Assembly (NCBI RefSeq): GCF_002234535.1
Contig: NZ_CP022521.1
Span: 4,402,001-4,466,000 of the forward strand
From: Actinoalloteichus hoggarensis
GTDB taxonomy: Bacteria; Actinomycetota; Actinomycetes; Mycobacteriales; Pseudonocardiaceae
Direction: 5' to 3'
Length of the DNA: 64,000 bases
In this document: positions 45,291-53,299 of the stretch, piece by piece
How the letters are laid out: each line of letters starts with the position of its first letter
Numbering within the stretch: the stretch's first letter is position 1
Program-made: the position numbers and the translations under genes
Notes under the pieces: model-generated
What the model was told of the DNA's origin: nothing
The model's input: the letters and a program-made list of their open reading frames with translations, nothing else
The model's database searches: none

Positions 45291-45325
45291 GAACCCTCCT
45301 TCCCCCTCGGCGAGCCGACGGTCGC

Positions 45326-45403
45326 GTCACGCGTGACGTCGCCGACGACCCGATTCACTTTACGGTTGAAGTCATTGCCTGCTAGCATCACTTTACGCGT
45401 GAA
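45326..45403. promoter_or_regulatory. Tandem MarR-type operators between marR and ridA-like gene
   Basis: TTCACTTTACGGTTGAA (45354-45370) and ATCACTTTACGCGTGAA (45387-45403) are 33 bp apart, share CACTTTACG-n3-TGAA and are AT-rich. A perfect 12-bp palindrome GTCACGCGTGAC lies at 45326-45337 next to them. Spacing of three helical turns would place two dimers on the same face. They are probably the operators of the MarR protein encoded at 44781-45290. Confidence 0.65.
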
Positions 45404-45448
45404 CTCATCGGGGAGGCGCACCCCGCACGGACGACAGGAGCAGACATC

Positions 45449-45886
45449 ATGAGCACCGTCACCTTCGGCATCACCCCGGGCTTCGGCGAGAAGCTGCACG
45501 ACGCCCTCGGCTACAGCGGAGCCGTTCGCGTCGGCGACCGGGTCGAGATCTCCGGTCAGGCCGGGGTGGACGACGACCTGGTCATCCCCGACGCGCTGGA
45601 GGACGAGATCGTCCAGGCCTTCGACAACGTGGAGCGGACCCTGGCCACGGTCGGCGCGAGCTGGAAGGACGTGATCCACGTCAACTCCTATCACAAGGTC
45701 GCGCCGGGGGACGACGTCATCGGCGCCGATCACAACATGGTCATGGCCGAGCAGTTCCGCCGTCGCCTCGACGGCCGCGCGCCGATCTGGACCGAGACCG
45801 GAGTCACGGTCCTCGGCCTCGCCGCCATGCGGGTGGAGATCCGCGTGACCGCCATCGTCGGCTCCGGTGCAGGCTCCGGCGACTGA
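45449..45886 (+). CDS. RidA/YjgF-family protein
   Basis: The 145-aa product is a RidA-superfamily protein. Archetypal RidA deaminates reactive enamines/imines from PLP enzymes, using an Arg equivalent to Arg105. Here the subunit-interface strand reads IWTETGVTVLGLAAMRVEIR, with the Arg in AAMRVEI and a non-standard VTVL in place of the usual RxxVxVxxLP. This suggests an Rid subfamily with a different ligand. SGQAGVDDD replaces SGQ(I/V). The gene diverges from a MarR gene and has its own AT-rich promoter region with operator-like repeats. An oxygenase or deaminase role cannot be read from sequence. Confidence 0.85.
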   Translation: MSTVTFGITPGFGEKLHDALGYSGAVRVGDRVEISGQAGVDDDLVIPDALEDEIVQAFDNVERTLATVGASWKDVIHVNSYHKVAPGDDVIGADHNMVMAEQFRRRLDGRAPIWTETGVTVLGLAAMRVEIRVTAIVGSGAGSGD

Positions 45887-46374
45887 GTCGGCAGGCGAGC
45901 GGCGTTCCGCTCGGCTTCGTCGCGAGTGCCCGCGCGCACGCCGACGACGCCACCGGGCCCGCCGCCGAAAGGCGTCGCGCCGTCGAGGGTCGGCGGATCT
46001 CCTCGACCGCGGCGATGACGATCACCGACGTCAGCGGGCCGTCGGTCTCGGTGGGAAGGCTCCGGTCGCCCGCTCACCCGGCAATCGGCGGCAGGGCCGA
46101 CACCGACCATGACGGGTCGAGGCCTCGCGGCCTGCTCGGCTACGGCTCGGCGTCCTGGGCCCGGTGCTCCTCGGCCCGGGCCGCCCCTCGGCCGGCGCGG
46201 GCGTCGTCGACCGCCGGCCGTCCCGGGGTTCGTGACGTCGCGACGGACCATGGCCGCGGGACCCGGCCCGACCAGGGCGAGCGTCGGCCACCGGGCGGTC
46301 CCGCCCCTCGGTCTCCTCGATCGCGCGGACGGCCGCCTGATCCGCCGAGCCGGACCCGGCCGGCCGCGGTCGGG
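45887..46374. other. 488-bp stretch without a supported gene
   Basis: Convergent spacer between the RidA-like and nitric oxide synthase genes. Frames here are composition shadows; I see no RNA gene or strong hairpin. Confidence 0.45.
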
Positions 46375-47655
46375 TCAGGGCACCACCAGCGGCAGCCCGA
46401 ACATCGAGAGCAGGCCGTCCTCCGGCCGCTCGGCGGGCAGCGGGGCCAGCACCCGACCGCCTCGGGTCCCGCGCCGCGCCGCGTCGTCGTCCAGGACGAA
46501 GTTCGGCCACAGCTCCTCGGTGTCGTAGTAGCGGTGGAAGACCGGCGTCAGCGAGCCCGACAACGGCGGCACGATCCAACTCCAGTCCGCCGGACAGCCG
46601 CGGCCCGCCTTCTCCTCCCGGCGCACGTGGGTCAGGAAGCGCTCGGACTCGGTGTGGTGGTCGGTGATCGTCGCGCCCGCCCTGTCGAACGAGTGGAGCA
46701 CGGCCCGGTTCAACTCGACGAGCGCACGGTCCTTCCACAGCGTCTGCTCGGCGGAGGTGTCCAGGCCCATTCGACGCGCCACCTCCGGCAGCATCGCGTA
46801 GCGGTCGTGGTCGGCGAGGTTGCGCGCCCCGATCTCGGTGCCCATGTACCAGCCGTTGAACGGCGCCGCCGAGTACGCGACGCCGCCGATCACCATGGTC
46901 ATGTTCGCGATGGCGGGCACGGTGTGCCAGCGCAGCCCCAGCTCGGCGAACCACGGCAACTCGGGATGATGCAGCTCGACCTCGTGCACCACCGACCGGG
47001 GCAGCTCGAACCAGCGGGTGCCCTCCTCGGGGCTGTCGATCACCAACGGCAGGACGTCGAAGGCCCCCCGCTCGGCAGGGGGCCGCCAGCCGAGCGCCTG
47101 GACGGTCTCGGTGAAATCGAGGTAGCGGGGATCGCCGAGCACCCCGCCGTCCTCGGTCCGATAGCCCGCGTAGCGGATGAGCTGCTCGTTCCAGATCCTC
47201 GGCCCCGGCCGGTCCGGCGCGTCCGCCGCGAACACGCTGATGGTGGGGCGCACCCGTCCGTCGTTCGTGGCGGCACGCAGATGGTCGACGCACCGTTCGG
47301 CCACGGCGGCGGAGCCCCGCACCGCTCGGAAGTCCCGCACACGCAGGCTCTTCCAGTACAGCCTGCCGATGCAGCGCGCGCTGTTGCGCCAGGCGACCCT
47401 GGCACCGAAGACCAGTTCGGCGGTCGTGTGCACGTAGGTGCCGGTGGCCTCGATCTCCGCGCGAATCCATCGTCGCCGCGACTGGAGCGTCCCGGCCAGG
47501 TCGTGTTCCTTCTCGAACAGATCGAGGAACTCCTCGGCCTGCGCGAGGACGTCCGGCTGCTCCGGCCGCCGCGGGGCGGCCGGCTGCCGCCAGACCGAGG
47601 AGTCGACGACGGGACAACCTTCGCCGGAGGACACTCTGCCGGGGGAAAGAGTCAC
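46375..47655 (-). CDS. nos: Bacterial nitric oxide synthase (oxygenase domain)
   Basis: This 426-aa heme enzyme oxidises L-arginine to citrulline and nitric oxide. It is the stand-alone oxygenase domain, without a fused reductase, like Bacillus and Streptomyces NOS. The proximal heme ligand is Cys95 in WRNSARCIGR; the substrate-binding Glu274 is in NGWYMGTEIGARNL. The blocks WNEQLIRYAGY, TVPAIANMTMVIGGVAY and SWIVPPLSGSLTPVFHRYYD also match. The zinc-cysteine N-terminal hook of animal enzymes is absent. TAAGTT lies 8 nt before GTG 47655 with no Shine-Dalgarno, suggesting a leaderless message. No nitration or biosynthetic gene adjoins it. A partner reductase must be encoded elsewhere. Confidence 0.95.
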   Translation of the reverse strand: MTLSPGRVSSGEGCPVVDSSVWRQPAAPRRPEQPDVLAQAEEFLDLFEKEHDLAGTLQSRRRWIRAEIEATGTYVHTTAELVFGARVAWRNSARCIGRLYWKSLRVRDFRAVRGSAAVAERCVDHLRAATNDGRVRPTISVFAADAPDRPGPRIWNEQLIRYAGYRTEDGGVLGDPRYLDFTETVQALGWRPPAERGAFDVLPLVIDSPEEGTRWFELPRSVVHEVELHHPELPWFAELGLRWHTVPAIANMTMVIGGVAYSAAPFNGWYMGTEIGARNLADHDRYAMLPEVARRMGLDTSAEQTLWKDRALVELNRAVLHSFDRAGATITDHHTESERFLTHVRREEKAGRGCPADWSWIVPPLSGSLTPVFHRYYDTEELWPNFVLDDDAARRGTRGGRVLAPLPAERPEDGLLSMFGLPLVVP

Positions 47656-48017
47656 GGGGCAATAACTTAATGCCACCGAGGCATGCCGGGTAGCCACTCG
47701 GACGAGGATGTGATCTTCGTTGGGGATCCCCGAGCGGCCCAGCCGCCCCTGCCGTACCCGAGCCGACGTCGTCGTCGCCGCGCTCGGGAGGTCTTCGCCG
47801 TCACCGCACGGCCGGCCCGACATCGTCACCGACCGGGTCCGTGTGCCCCGAGCCCGGTTCGCATGAGGCCGGGCGTGCGGCGAGGACGTCGCCCGTCCGG
47901 AAGGGTTGGCAGGCGCCCCGCGCACGACGCCGCCCGGCCGCGGCCGATGATCCGCCCTCGATCTCCGCTCCGCCGCGGCCGAGACGGAACACGGGTCTCG
48001 GCCGCGTGGGCGAGCGC
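47656..48017. other. 362-bp spacer before the nos gene
   Basis: It contains the nos promoter region near its left end and a hairpin at 47974-48006 near its right end. No gene is supported. Confidence 0.45.
47974..48006 (-). terminator. Hairpin downstream of the tartrate/isopropylmalate-type dehydrogenase
   Basis: A perfect 12-bp stem (CGCGGCCGAGAC / GTCTCGGCCGCG) with a 9-nt loop lies 11 bp after the dehydrogenase stop codon. Confidence 0.65.
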
Positions 48018-49076
48018 TCAGCCGCCGACGGACGCGGCGACGAACTGCGTGACGGCGGCGGTGTCGGCGTTCCCGCCCACGTCACCGGTGCGGGTGGCCG
48101 CGTCGGCGAGGCTCCGCTCGACGGCGCCCATCAGGTCGGCGGCGGCCTCGGCGTGCCCGAGCTGCTCCAGCATCAGCACCACCGACCACAGGGCGCCCAC
48201 CGGGTTGGCGATGCCGCGACCGGCGATGTCGGGCGCCGAACCGTGCACCGGCTCGAACATGGACGGGTGTTCACCGCTCGGATTGAGGTTGGCGCTGGCC
48301 GCGAGCCCGATGGAGCCGGTCGCGGCGGCCGTCAGGTCGCTGAGCACGTCGCCGAACAGGTTGGACGCCAGGATCACGTCCAACGCCGTCGGCGCGAGCA
48401 CCACCTTCGCGGCGAGGGCGTCGATGTGCTCGCTACGCCAGCTCACCTCGGGAAACTCCGCCGCGCGCGAACGCACCACCTCGTCCCAGAACGGCATGGT
48501 GTGCACGATGCCGTTGGACTTGGTCGCCGAGACCAGTCGGCCGCCGCGGGCTCGGGCCGCGGCGAAGGCGTAGTCGGCCACCCGCGAGATGCCCTGGCGG
48601 GTGAAGACCGCCTCCTGAACGGCGGCCTCCTCAGGCAGCCCCTGATTGAACCGGCCGCCGATCTGCGAGTACTCGCCCTCCGTGTTCTCCCGCACCACCA
48701 GGATGTCGATGTCACCCGGCCCGACTCCCGCCAACGGCGACGGGACGCCCGCGAAGGTACGCGCGGGGCGGTGGTTGACGAACTGGTGGAAGGCACGACG
48801 GATGGGGATCAGCAGGCCCCACAACGAGACGTGGTCGGCCACGCCCGGCCAGCCCACGGCGCCGAGCAGGATCGCGTCGAACTCCCGGAGGGTGTCGACG
48901 CCGTCCTCGGGCATCATCGTTCCGGTCTGCGCGAACCGGGCGCAGGACCAGTCGAACTCCTGATAGGCGAGATCGAGACCATGCCGCGCGGCCACCGCGT
49001 CCAACACGGTGCGCGCCGCGCCGGTCACCTCGACTCCGATGCCGTCGCCGGGGATCACCGCAATGCGTTGCGTCAT
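48018..49076 (-). CDS. Beta-decarboxylating dehydrogenase, tartrate dehydrogenase type
   Basis: This 352-aa NAD-dependent enzyme of the isocitrate/isopropylmalate dehydrogenase superfamily oxidises a 2-hydroxy acid, with or without decarboxylation. The start IAVIPGDGIGVEVT, the VRENTEGEYSQIGGR substrate loop, the catalytic Lys in SATKSNGIVHTMPFWDE and the NLFGDVLSDLTAAATGSIGL/ EPVHGSAPDIAGRGIANP blocks are present. TEGEYSQIGG together with HQFVNHRPAR points to the tartrate dehydrogenase/decarboxylase (TtuC) branch and not to LeuB, but D-malate is another possible substrate. GGGAAGG lies upstream of ATG 49076. It stands alone with its own hairpin terminator. Confidence 0.9.
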   Translation of the reverse strand: MTQRIAVIPGDGIGVEVTGAARTVLDAVAARHGLDLAYQEFDWSCARFAQTGTMMPEDGVDTLREFDAILLGAVGWPGVADHVSLWGLLIPIRRAFHQFVNHRPARTFAGVPSPLAGVGPGDIDILVVRENTEGEYSQIGGRFNQGLPEEAAVQEAVFTRQGISRVADYAFAAARARGGRLVSATKSNGIVHTMPFWDEVVRSRAAEFPEVSWRSEHIDALAAKVVLAPTALDVILASNLFGDVLSDLTAAATGSIGLAASANLNPSGEHPSMFEPVHGSAPDIAGRGIANPVGALWSVVLMLEQLGHAEAAADLMGAVERSLADAATRTGDVGGNADTAAVTQFVAASVGG

Positions 49077-49153
49077 CTGGCTCGACCTTCCCGAGGGGAT
49101 GGGACGCCGGTCAGCGTCTCATCCCCTCGGGGGTCTACGACAGCCCGGGTCGA

Positions 49154-51289
49154 TCAGGAGTAACGCGGATCGGCCGCGGGCAGCGGTGTGTCGGGCAGAC
49201 CCTCGTGCAACGGGGTCATCGCCTGGAACCAGGTACGGGCGGGCACGTGTCCGCCGTACATGTTCCCGCCCCCGCACTGCACCGGGGGCGTCCCGTTGCA
49301 GAGCGGCAGCGGCCGAGAGCTGTCTCCGAACACCATGTTCGCCCCGGCCAGATGGGGGGTCGCCCCCGTGAACGCCGCCGAGACGTAGTTCTGCGTGGTA
49401 CCGGTCTTGCCCACCATCGGACGAGACCAGCCCGCGGCGGACGCGGCGTTGGCCGCGGTGCCGCTCCCCGTCGTGTCGTGGCTCATCGCCTGGGCCATCG
49501 AGTTGGCCAGACCCTCGTCGACCACCCGTTCGCAGGGCTCCTCGTCGATCGGCACGAGGTCCCCGTTGCGATCCCGGATCTCCTCGATCGGGCTCGGCGG
49601 GCACCACATGCCGCCGCTGACCAGCGTGGCGCTCACGTTGGCCAGCTCCAGCACGCTGGTCGGCCCGGCACCCAGGGTGAACGACCCCTGATTGCCCTGC
49701 GACACCGCGTCACCCTGCGACTTGTTCAGCCGCCCGTCCGAGGAGTCCGGCTGGATCGCGGTCCCCGACAGGTTCACCTCGTTCATGCCCCGGCGCAGGC
49801 CGAGCCGGGAGGCCATGTCCACCACCGCGGGCACGCCGACGGCCTCCTGCATCGGGATGAACGGGGTGTTCGGCGACGTGGCCAGTGCCTCGGTGAACGA
49901 CATGCTCTCCGGGTACCCGCCCGCGTTGCGCACCGTGTACGGCGCGCCGTTGGCGCCATAGACCGACGAGGTGTAGCTCTCCGGCACGTCGAGCGACTGG
50001 TTGATCTTGTAGCCGCCCTCCAACGCGGCGGCCGCGGTGAAGACCTTGTAGATCGAGCCCGCCCCGAAGGTGGTGACATAACTGGGCAGGTCGATGGTCG
50101 TCTGGAACTGGTCGCTGTCCAGGCCGTAGTCCCGGTTGGCGACCAGCGCCCGCACCTTGTGCGCCTCGGTGCCGGGCTCCACGATCGCCATGACGTTGGC
50201 GATCCCGTCCGCGTTCTTCGGGACATGGTTCTCGGCCGCCTGCTTGGCGAGTTCCATGGCCCTCGGATCGAGACTCGTCTTGATCGTGTACCCGCCGCGC
50301 TTGAGGTCATCCAGGTCGAAGCCGCGCTCCTGGAGATAACTGACGACATAGGAGCAGAAGAAGCCGTTGACCGTTCCGGTCCTCGCCGCGACACAGCCGT
50401 GCGAGGTCTGGTTCAGCGGGTTCAGCACCCCCAGCGGCTCCTTCTTGATCTCGTCGGCGATCTCCTGGTTCGCCTCCGGACCGTCTTCGGAGAAGCGACC
50501 CTGATCCGCCATGAGCTGGATGACCAGGTTGCGCCGTTCGATGGCCTGCTCGGGCCGACGAATCGGATTCAGCGTCGACGGCTGGTTGACGATGGCGGCC
50601 AACAGGGCCGACTGGGCGACGTTCAGCTCACCCGGCGTGGTGTCGAAATAGGCGTCCGCCGCCTGGTGCACCCCGTAGATCTCATTGCCGTAAGGCACGA
50701 CGTTGAGATATCCGGCGAGGATCTCGTCCTTGGTCATCCGATCTTCGATGTCCAACGCGATCCGCGCTTCGCGGAGCTTCCTGGCGATGGTGGTCTCGGT
50801 GGCCGCCTGGTACTCCGGGTTCTCCGGGTCACCGTCGGCGACGACGAAGGCCAGATAGTTCTTCACGTACTGCTGGGTCAGCGTCGATCCGCCCGCCTGG
50901 ACGTCGCCTGCCATCTGGTTCTGCAGGGCGACCCGGAAGGTGGCCTGCCAGTCGACACCGTCGTGATCCTCGAATCGATGATCCTCGACGGCCACGATCG
51001 CGGCCTTCATCTGCTCGGAGATCGCCTCGGACGGGACGATCACCCGATTCTGGTGGTACAGATGTGCGATGGGAGTGTCTTCCCGGTCGGTGATGGTGGT
51101 GATGGTGGCGGGAATCCGCTCCTCGAACTCGGCAGACGTGTTGTTCACCGTCTCCGCCGCCTGATTGGACAGAGCACCGAAACCTGCGGCCACGGGGAAC
51201 AGCACCGCAGCCACCAGGACGCCCGCGATGAGACATAGACCTAAGAGTTTCGACAGGCCCTTCGCCCGAGCCAGGAACACGGCTGGCAC
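49154..51289 (-). CDS. Class A penicillin-binding protein (bifunctional)
   Basis: This 711-aa membrane-anchored enzyme polymerises and cross-links peptidoglycan. One N-terminal membrane helix (about 13-38) precedes the GT51 glycosyltransferase domain (about 65-240), with catalytic Glu102 in VEDHRFEDHDGVD and the GGSTLTQQYVKN block. The transpeptidase domain has Ser412 in SIYK (412-415), SPN (472-474) as SxN, and KTG (628-630). The segment ending GGNMYGGHVPARTW is typical of actinobacterial PonA-like proteins. There is no PASTA domain. GTG 51289 follows GGAGGAAGGAG. It is transcribed alone. The linker after the GT domain has a Cys pair (about 299 and 312) that may form a disulfide. Confidence 0.94.
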   Translation of the reverse strand: MPAVFLARAKGLSKLLGLCLIAGVLVAAVLFPVAAGFGALSNQAAETVNNTSAEFEERIPATITTITDREDTPIAHLYHQNRVIVPSEAISEQMKAAIVAVEDHRFEDHDGVDWQATFRVALQNQMAGDVQAGGSTLTQQYVKNYLAFVVADGDPENPEYQAATETTIARKLREARIALDIEDRMTKDEILAGYLNVVPYGNEIYGVHQAADAYFDTTPGELNVAQSALLAAIVNQPSTLNPIRRPEQAIERRNLVIQLMADQGRFSEDGPEANQEIADEIKKEPLGVLNPLNQTSHGCVAARTGTVNGFFCSYVVSYLQERGFDLDDLKRGGYTIKTSLDPRAMELAKQAAENHVPKNADGIANVMAIVEPGTEAHKVRALVANRDYGLDSDQFQTTIDLPSYVTTFGAGSIYKVFTAAAALEGGYKINQSLDVPESYTSSVYGANGAPYTVRNAGGYPESMSFTEALATSPNTPFIPMQEAVGVPAVVDMASRLGLRRGMNEVNLSGTAIQPDSSDGRLNKSQGDAVSQGNQGSFTLGAGPTSVLELANVSATLVSGGMWCPPSPIEEIRDRNGDLVPIDEEPCERVVDEGLANSMAQAMSHDTTGSGTAANAASAAGWSRPMVGKTGTTQNYVSAAFTGATPHLAGANMVFGDSSRPLPLCNGTPPVQCGGGNMYGGHVPARTWFQAMTPLHEGLPDTPLPAADPRYS

Positions 51290-51676
51290 AACTCCTTCCT
51301 CCGGCGGTCGCCTGCGACCGGACCGGCGTCGATGGTCGAGGTGCGCCGCGCACGACGCACGCCCCTGACGTTGAAGAGGACGTCGCTGATCGACACGGCG
51401 TTGCCCGGCGGGCGAGTGAAGTGACTCACCCCGATGGGCTACCGCGAGGCGAAGTCGACCGACGTGAGCCTGCCCAGGACGAGGTTGCCCAGAGGCACGG
51501 TCACCGCGCGGCGACCAGCACGAAGCTGATCACACCCTGCTGATCACACCGTCACACCCATCCGCCATTGTGCCTGACTCCGTGTCCCCCGATCGTGAGA
51601 CAGCGGGCACCGCCGCCGTTCCTGCCTCGTCAGGAGATCGCCGCCTGCCGCGCACGCGGACCGGCGGCGCGGGCGA
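51290..51676. other. 387-bp spacer without a supported gene
   Basis: It contains a short duplication (CTGATCACACC twice near 51526-51550). It probably holds the PBP promoter. Nothing else is recognised. Confidence 0.45.
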
Positions 51677-52477
51677 TCAGGACACCGGTCCCGGCGGTGC
51701 CTGCTCGTCGGCGTCCTGGGCGTCGGGGCGGCCCTGCGGGGTCAGCACCGAGGCGGGGGAGTCCGCGCCCGATCGGGCGGCGTCCGACGGCTGGGGGCCG
51801 CCCGCGGCGTCCTCGGTCGTCACGTCCGTCGGTCGGGCATCGCCCGGCGCCGCGGGCGTGTCGACGCGCCGGGCCTTCCTCGTCTTCAACAGGATCACCA
51901 GGATCGTCAGGACCGCGATGGCGATCAGCAGGATCCAGCTGGCCTGGCCGAGCCGAGCCTCGATGTACTGGGCACCCGCACCCGCGCCCGCGCCGATGCC
52001 GACGTGCAGGACCGACCAGCAGGCCGCCCCCACGATCGAGGTGGGCAGGAAACGGCGGTAGGCCAGTCCCGAGGCGCCTGCGGCGGCGGGGGTCAGGGTG
52101 CGCACCACCGGAAGGAATCGGGCGAAGAACACCGCCCAGATGCCGTGCTTGCGCAGCAGGTCGCCCGCTCGATCCCAATGCGACTGGCCGATCTTGCGGA
52201 TCAGCTTCGTCTCGCGGATCCTCGGCCCGAATCGCCTGCCGAGATAGAAGCCGATCGAGTCACCCATCGAGGCGCACACGGTGACGACCAGGCACATGAT
52301 CGCGAATGCCCACGGATCGCGGACCGTGGTGGCCGCGATGAGCAGTCCGGTCTCGCCGGGCGCGATGAAGCCGAGGCCGATGGTCGTCTCGGCGAGCACG
52401 AGAAGCCCGGTCGCCGCGATCACCGCCGGCTGCGGCAGCTCCGCCAATGCGTTCAGGGCATCCGTAAGCAGAGCCAC
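51677..52477 (-). CDS. DedA-family membrane protein
   Basis: This 266-aa integral membrane protein has the DedA/SNARE-associated core. AETTIGLGFIAPGETGLLIA carries the helix-breaking P-G-E, CASMGDSIGFYLGRRFG follows, and the conserved FFARFLPVVRTLTPAAAG carries the two Arg residues essential in the family. DedA proteins move polyprenyl phosphate or phospholipids across the membrane (UptA in Bacillus). The last 60 or so residues are Asp/Pro-rich and disordered. GTG 52477 is preferred: AAGGGGGA lies 9 nt upstream. In-frame starts at 52510 and 52486 are alternatives. It lies about 390 bp upstream of the PBP gene's start region on the same strand but with its own unit. Confidence 0.9.
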   Translation of the reverse strand: MALLTDALNALAELPQPAVIAATGLLVLAETTIGLGFIAPGETGLLIAATTVRDPWAFAIMCLVVTVCASMGDSIGFYLGRRFGPRIRETKLIRKIGQSHWDRAGDLLRKHGIWAVFFARFLPVVRTLTPAAAGASGLAYRRFLPTSIVGAACWSVLHVGIGAGAGAGAQYIEARLGQASWILLIAIAVLTILVILLKTRKARRVDTPAAPGDARPTDVTTEDAAGGPQPSDAARSGADSPASVLTPQGRPDAQDADEQAPPGPVS

Positions 52478-53299
52478 CCGAGACACTCCCCCTTGATGTG
52501 ACGCACCCATCCGGGCCTGCGCCGTGCTGACAGCAACGAACCCACCCGTCGGGTAATCACCCGACCAGGTTCTTCAGTCCCAGCCACTCCGTGCCGTTGC
52601 GGTTGGCGAGGGGTATCACTCGGACGGAGTCGACCCTACCGAAGTTCCAGCTCCACAACGATCGACTCCCCACCTCGCCATTACCCGACCGGATGATTCC
52701 CTTTGTCCGATCCATCCGATTTCGTGATGATGGTTGCCGGGGTGGCGAGCACCGGCCGATCGCCGCCCTCATCCCGTACGCCAGCGCCGCCACTACGGGC
52801 AGCACCTCTCGAGCTGCCCCCGTCGTGGCGGGGCGATCGACCCTCGGAGAACACCGCGTGGAACCGCCCCGAGTACCCGTCCGGGAACGCAGGCATCCGG
52901 TCGGCACCGACCGAGGTCGGACGCCCGCAGGCCGCCCCAGAGTGGCCGCGGGCCGAGGTCGGCCCGGCAGGCCGCCGAGCCGACCGAGACGGGACAGCCG
53001 GCCGGCGTGATCGGGGAAAGCCGCCCGCGAGCCCCGCGCCGGGCCGCGCCCTCCTCCGTCTCGCTCTCCTGAGCCGTCCGCCTCCGCGCGGACACCCGAC
53101 CGGGTCCGTTCCGGATCGGCGGCTCGATCCGACCCGGCCTCCTCGCCTGTGATCAGGCGGACACTCGCCCCTCCGCCGTCGACGGCACCGGCGCGATCGG
53201 CGAGGTCCTCCCCACCTCGGCTGCCCCGCGGTCGGCTCCGCCGATCCCGAGGCCGCGACACGGCCGCGACGTCCCACCGTCCCAGCACAAGGAGCGCCC
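52478..53299. other. 822-bp spacer; one possible short ORF
   Basis: The left part (52557-52740) is less GC-rich than average. On the minus strand, a frame ending at 52557 encodes a protein-like stretch (VRVIPLANRNGTEWLGLKNL, then VG and stop) that could begin at GTG 52673 (38 codons), but it lacks a ribosome-binding site. The remainder shows no supported gene. Confidence 0.4.

Noticed and set aside
49205-51238. A long plus-strand frame opposite the class A PBP
   Set aside because: Arg/Val/Gly/Asp-rich shadow with no ribosome-binding site; the minus strand carries all PBP catalytic motifs.
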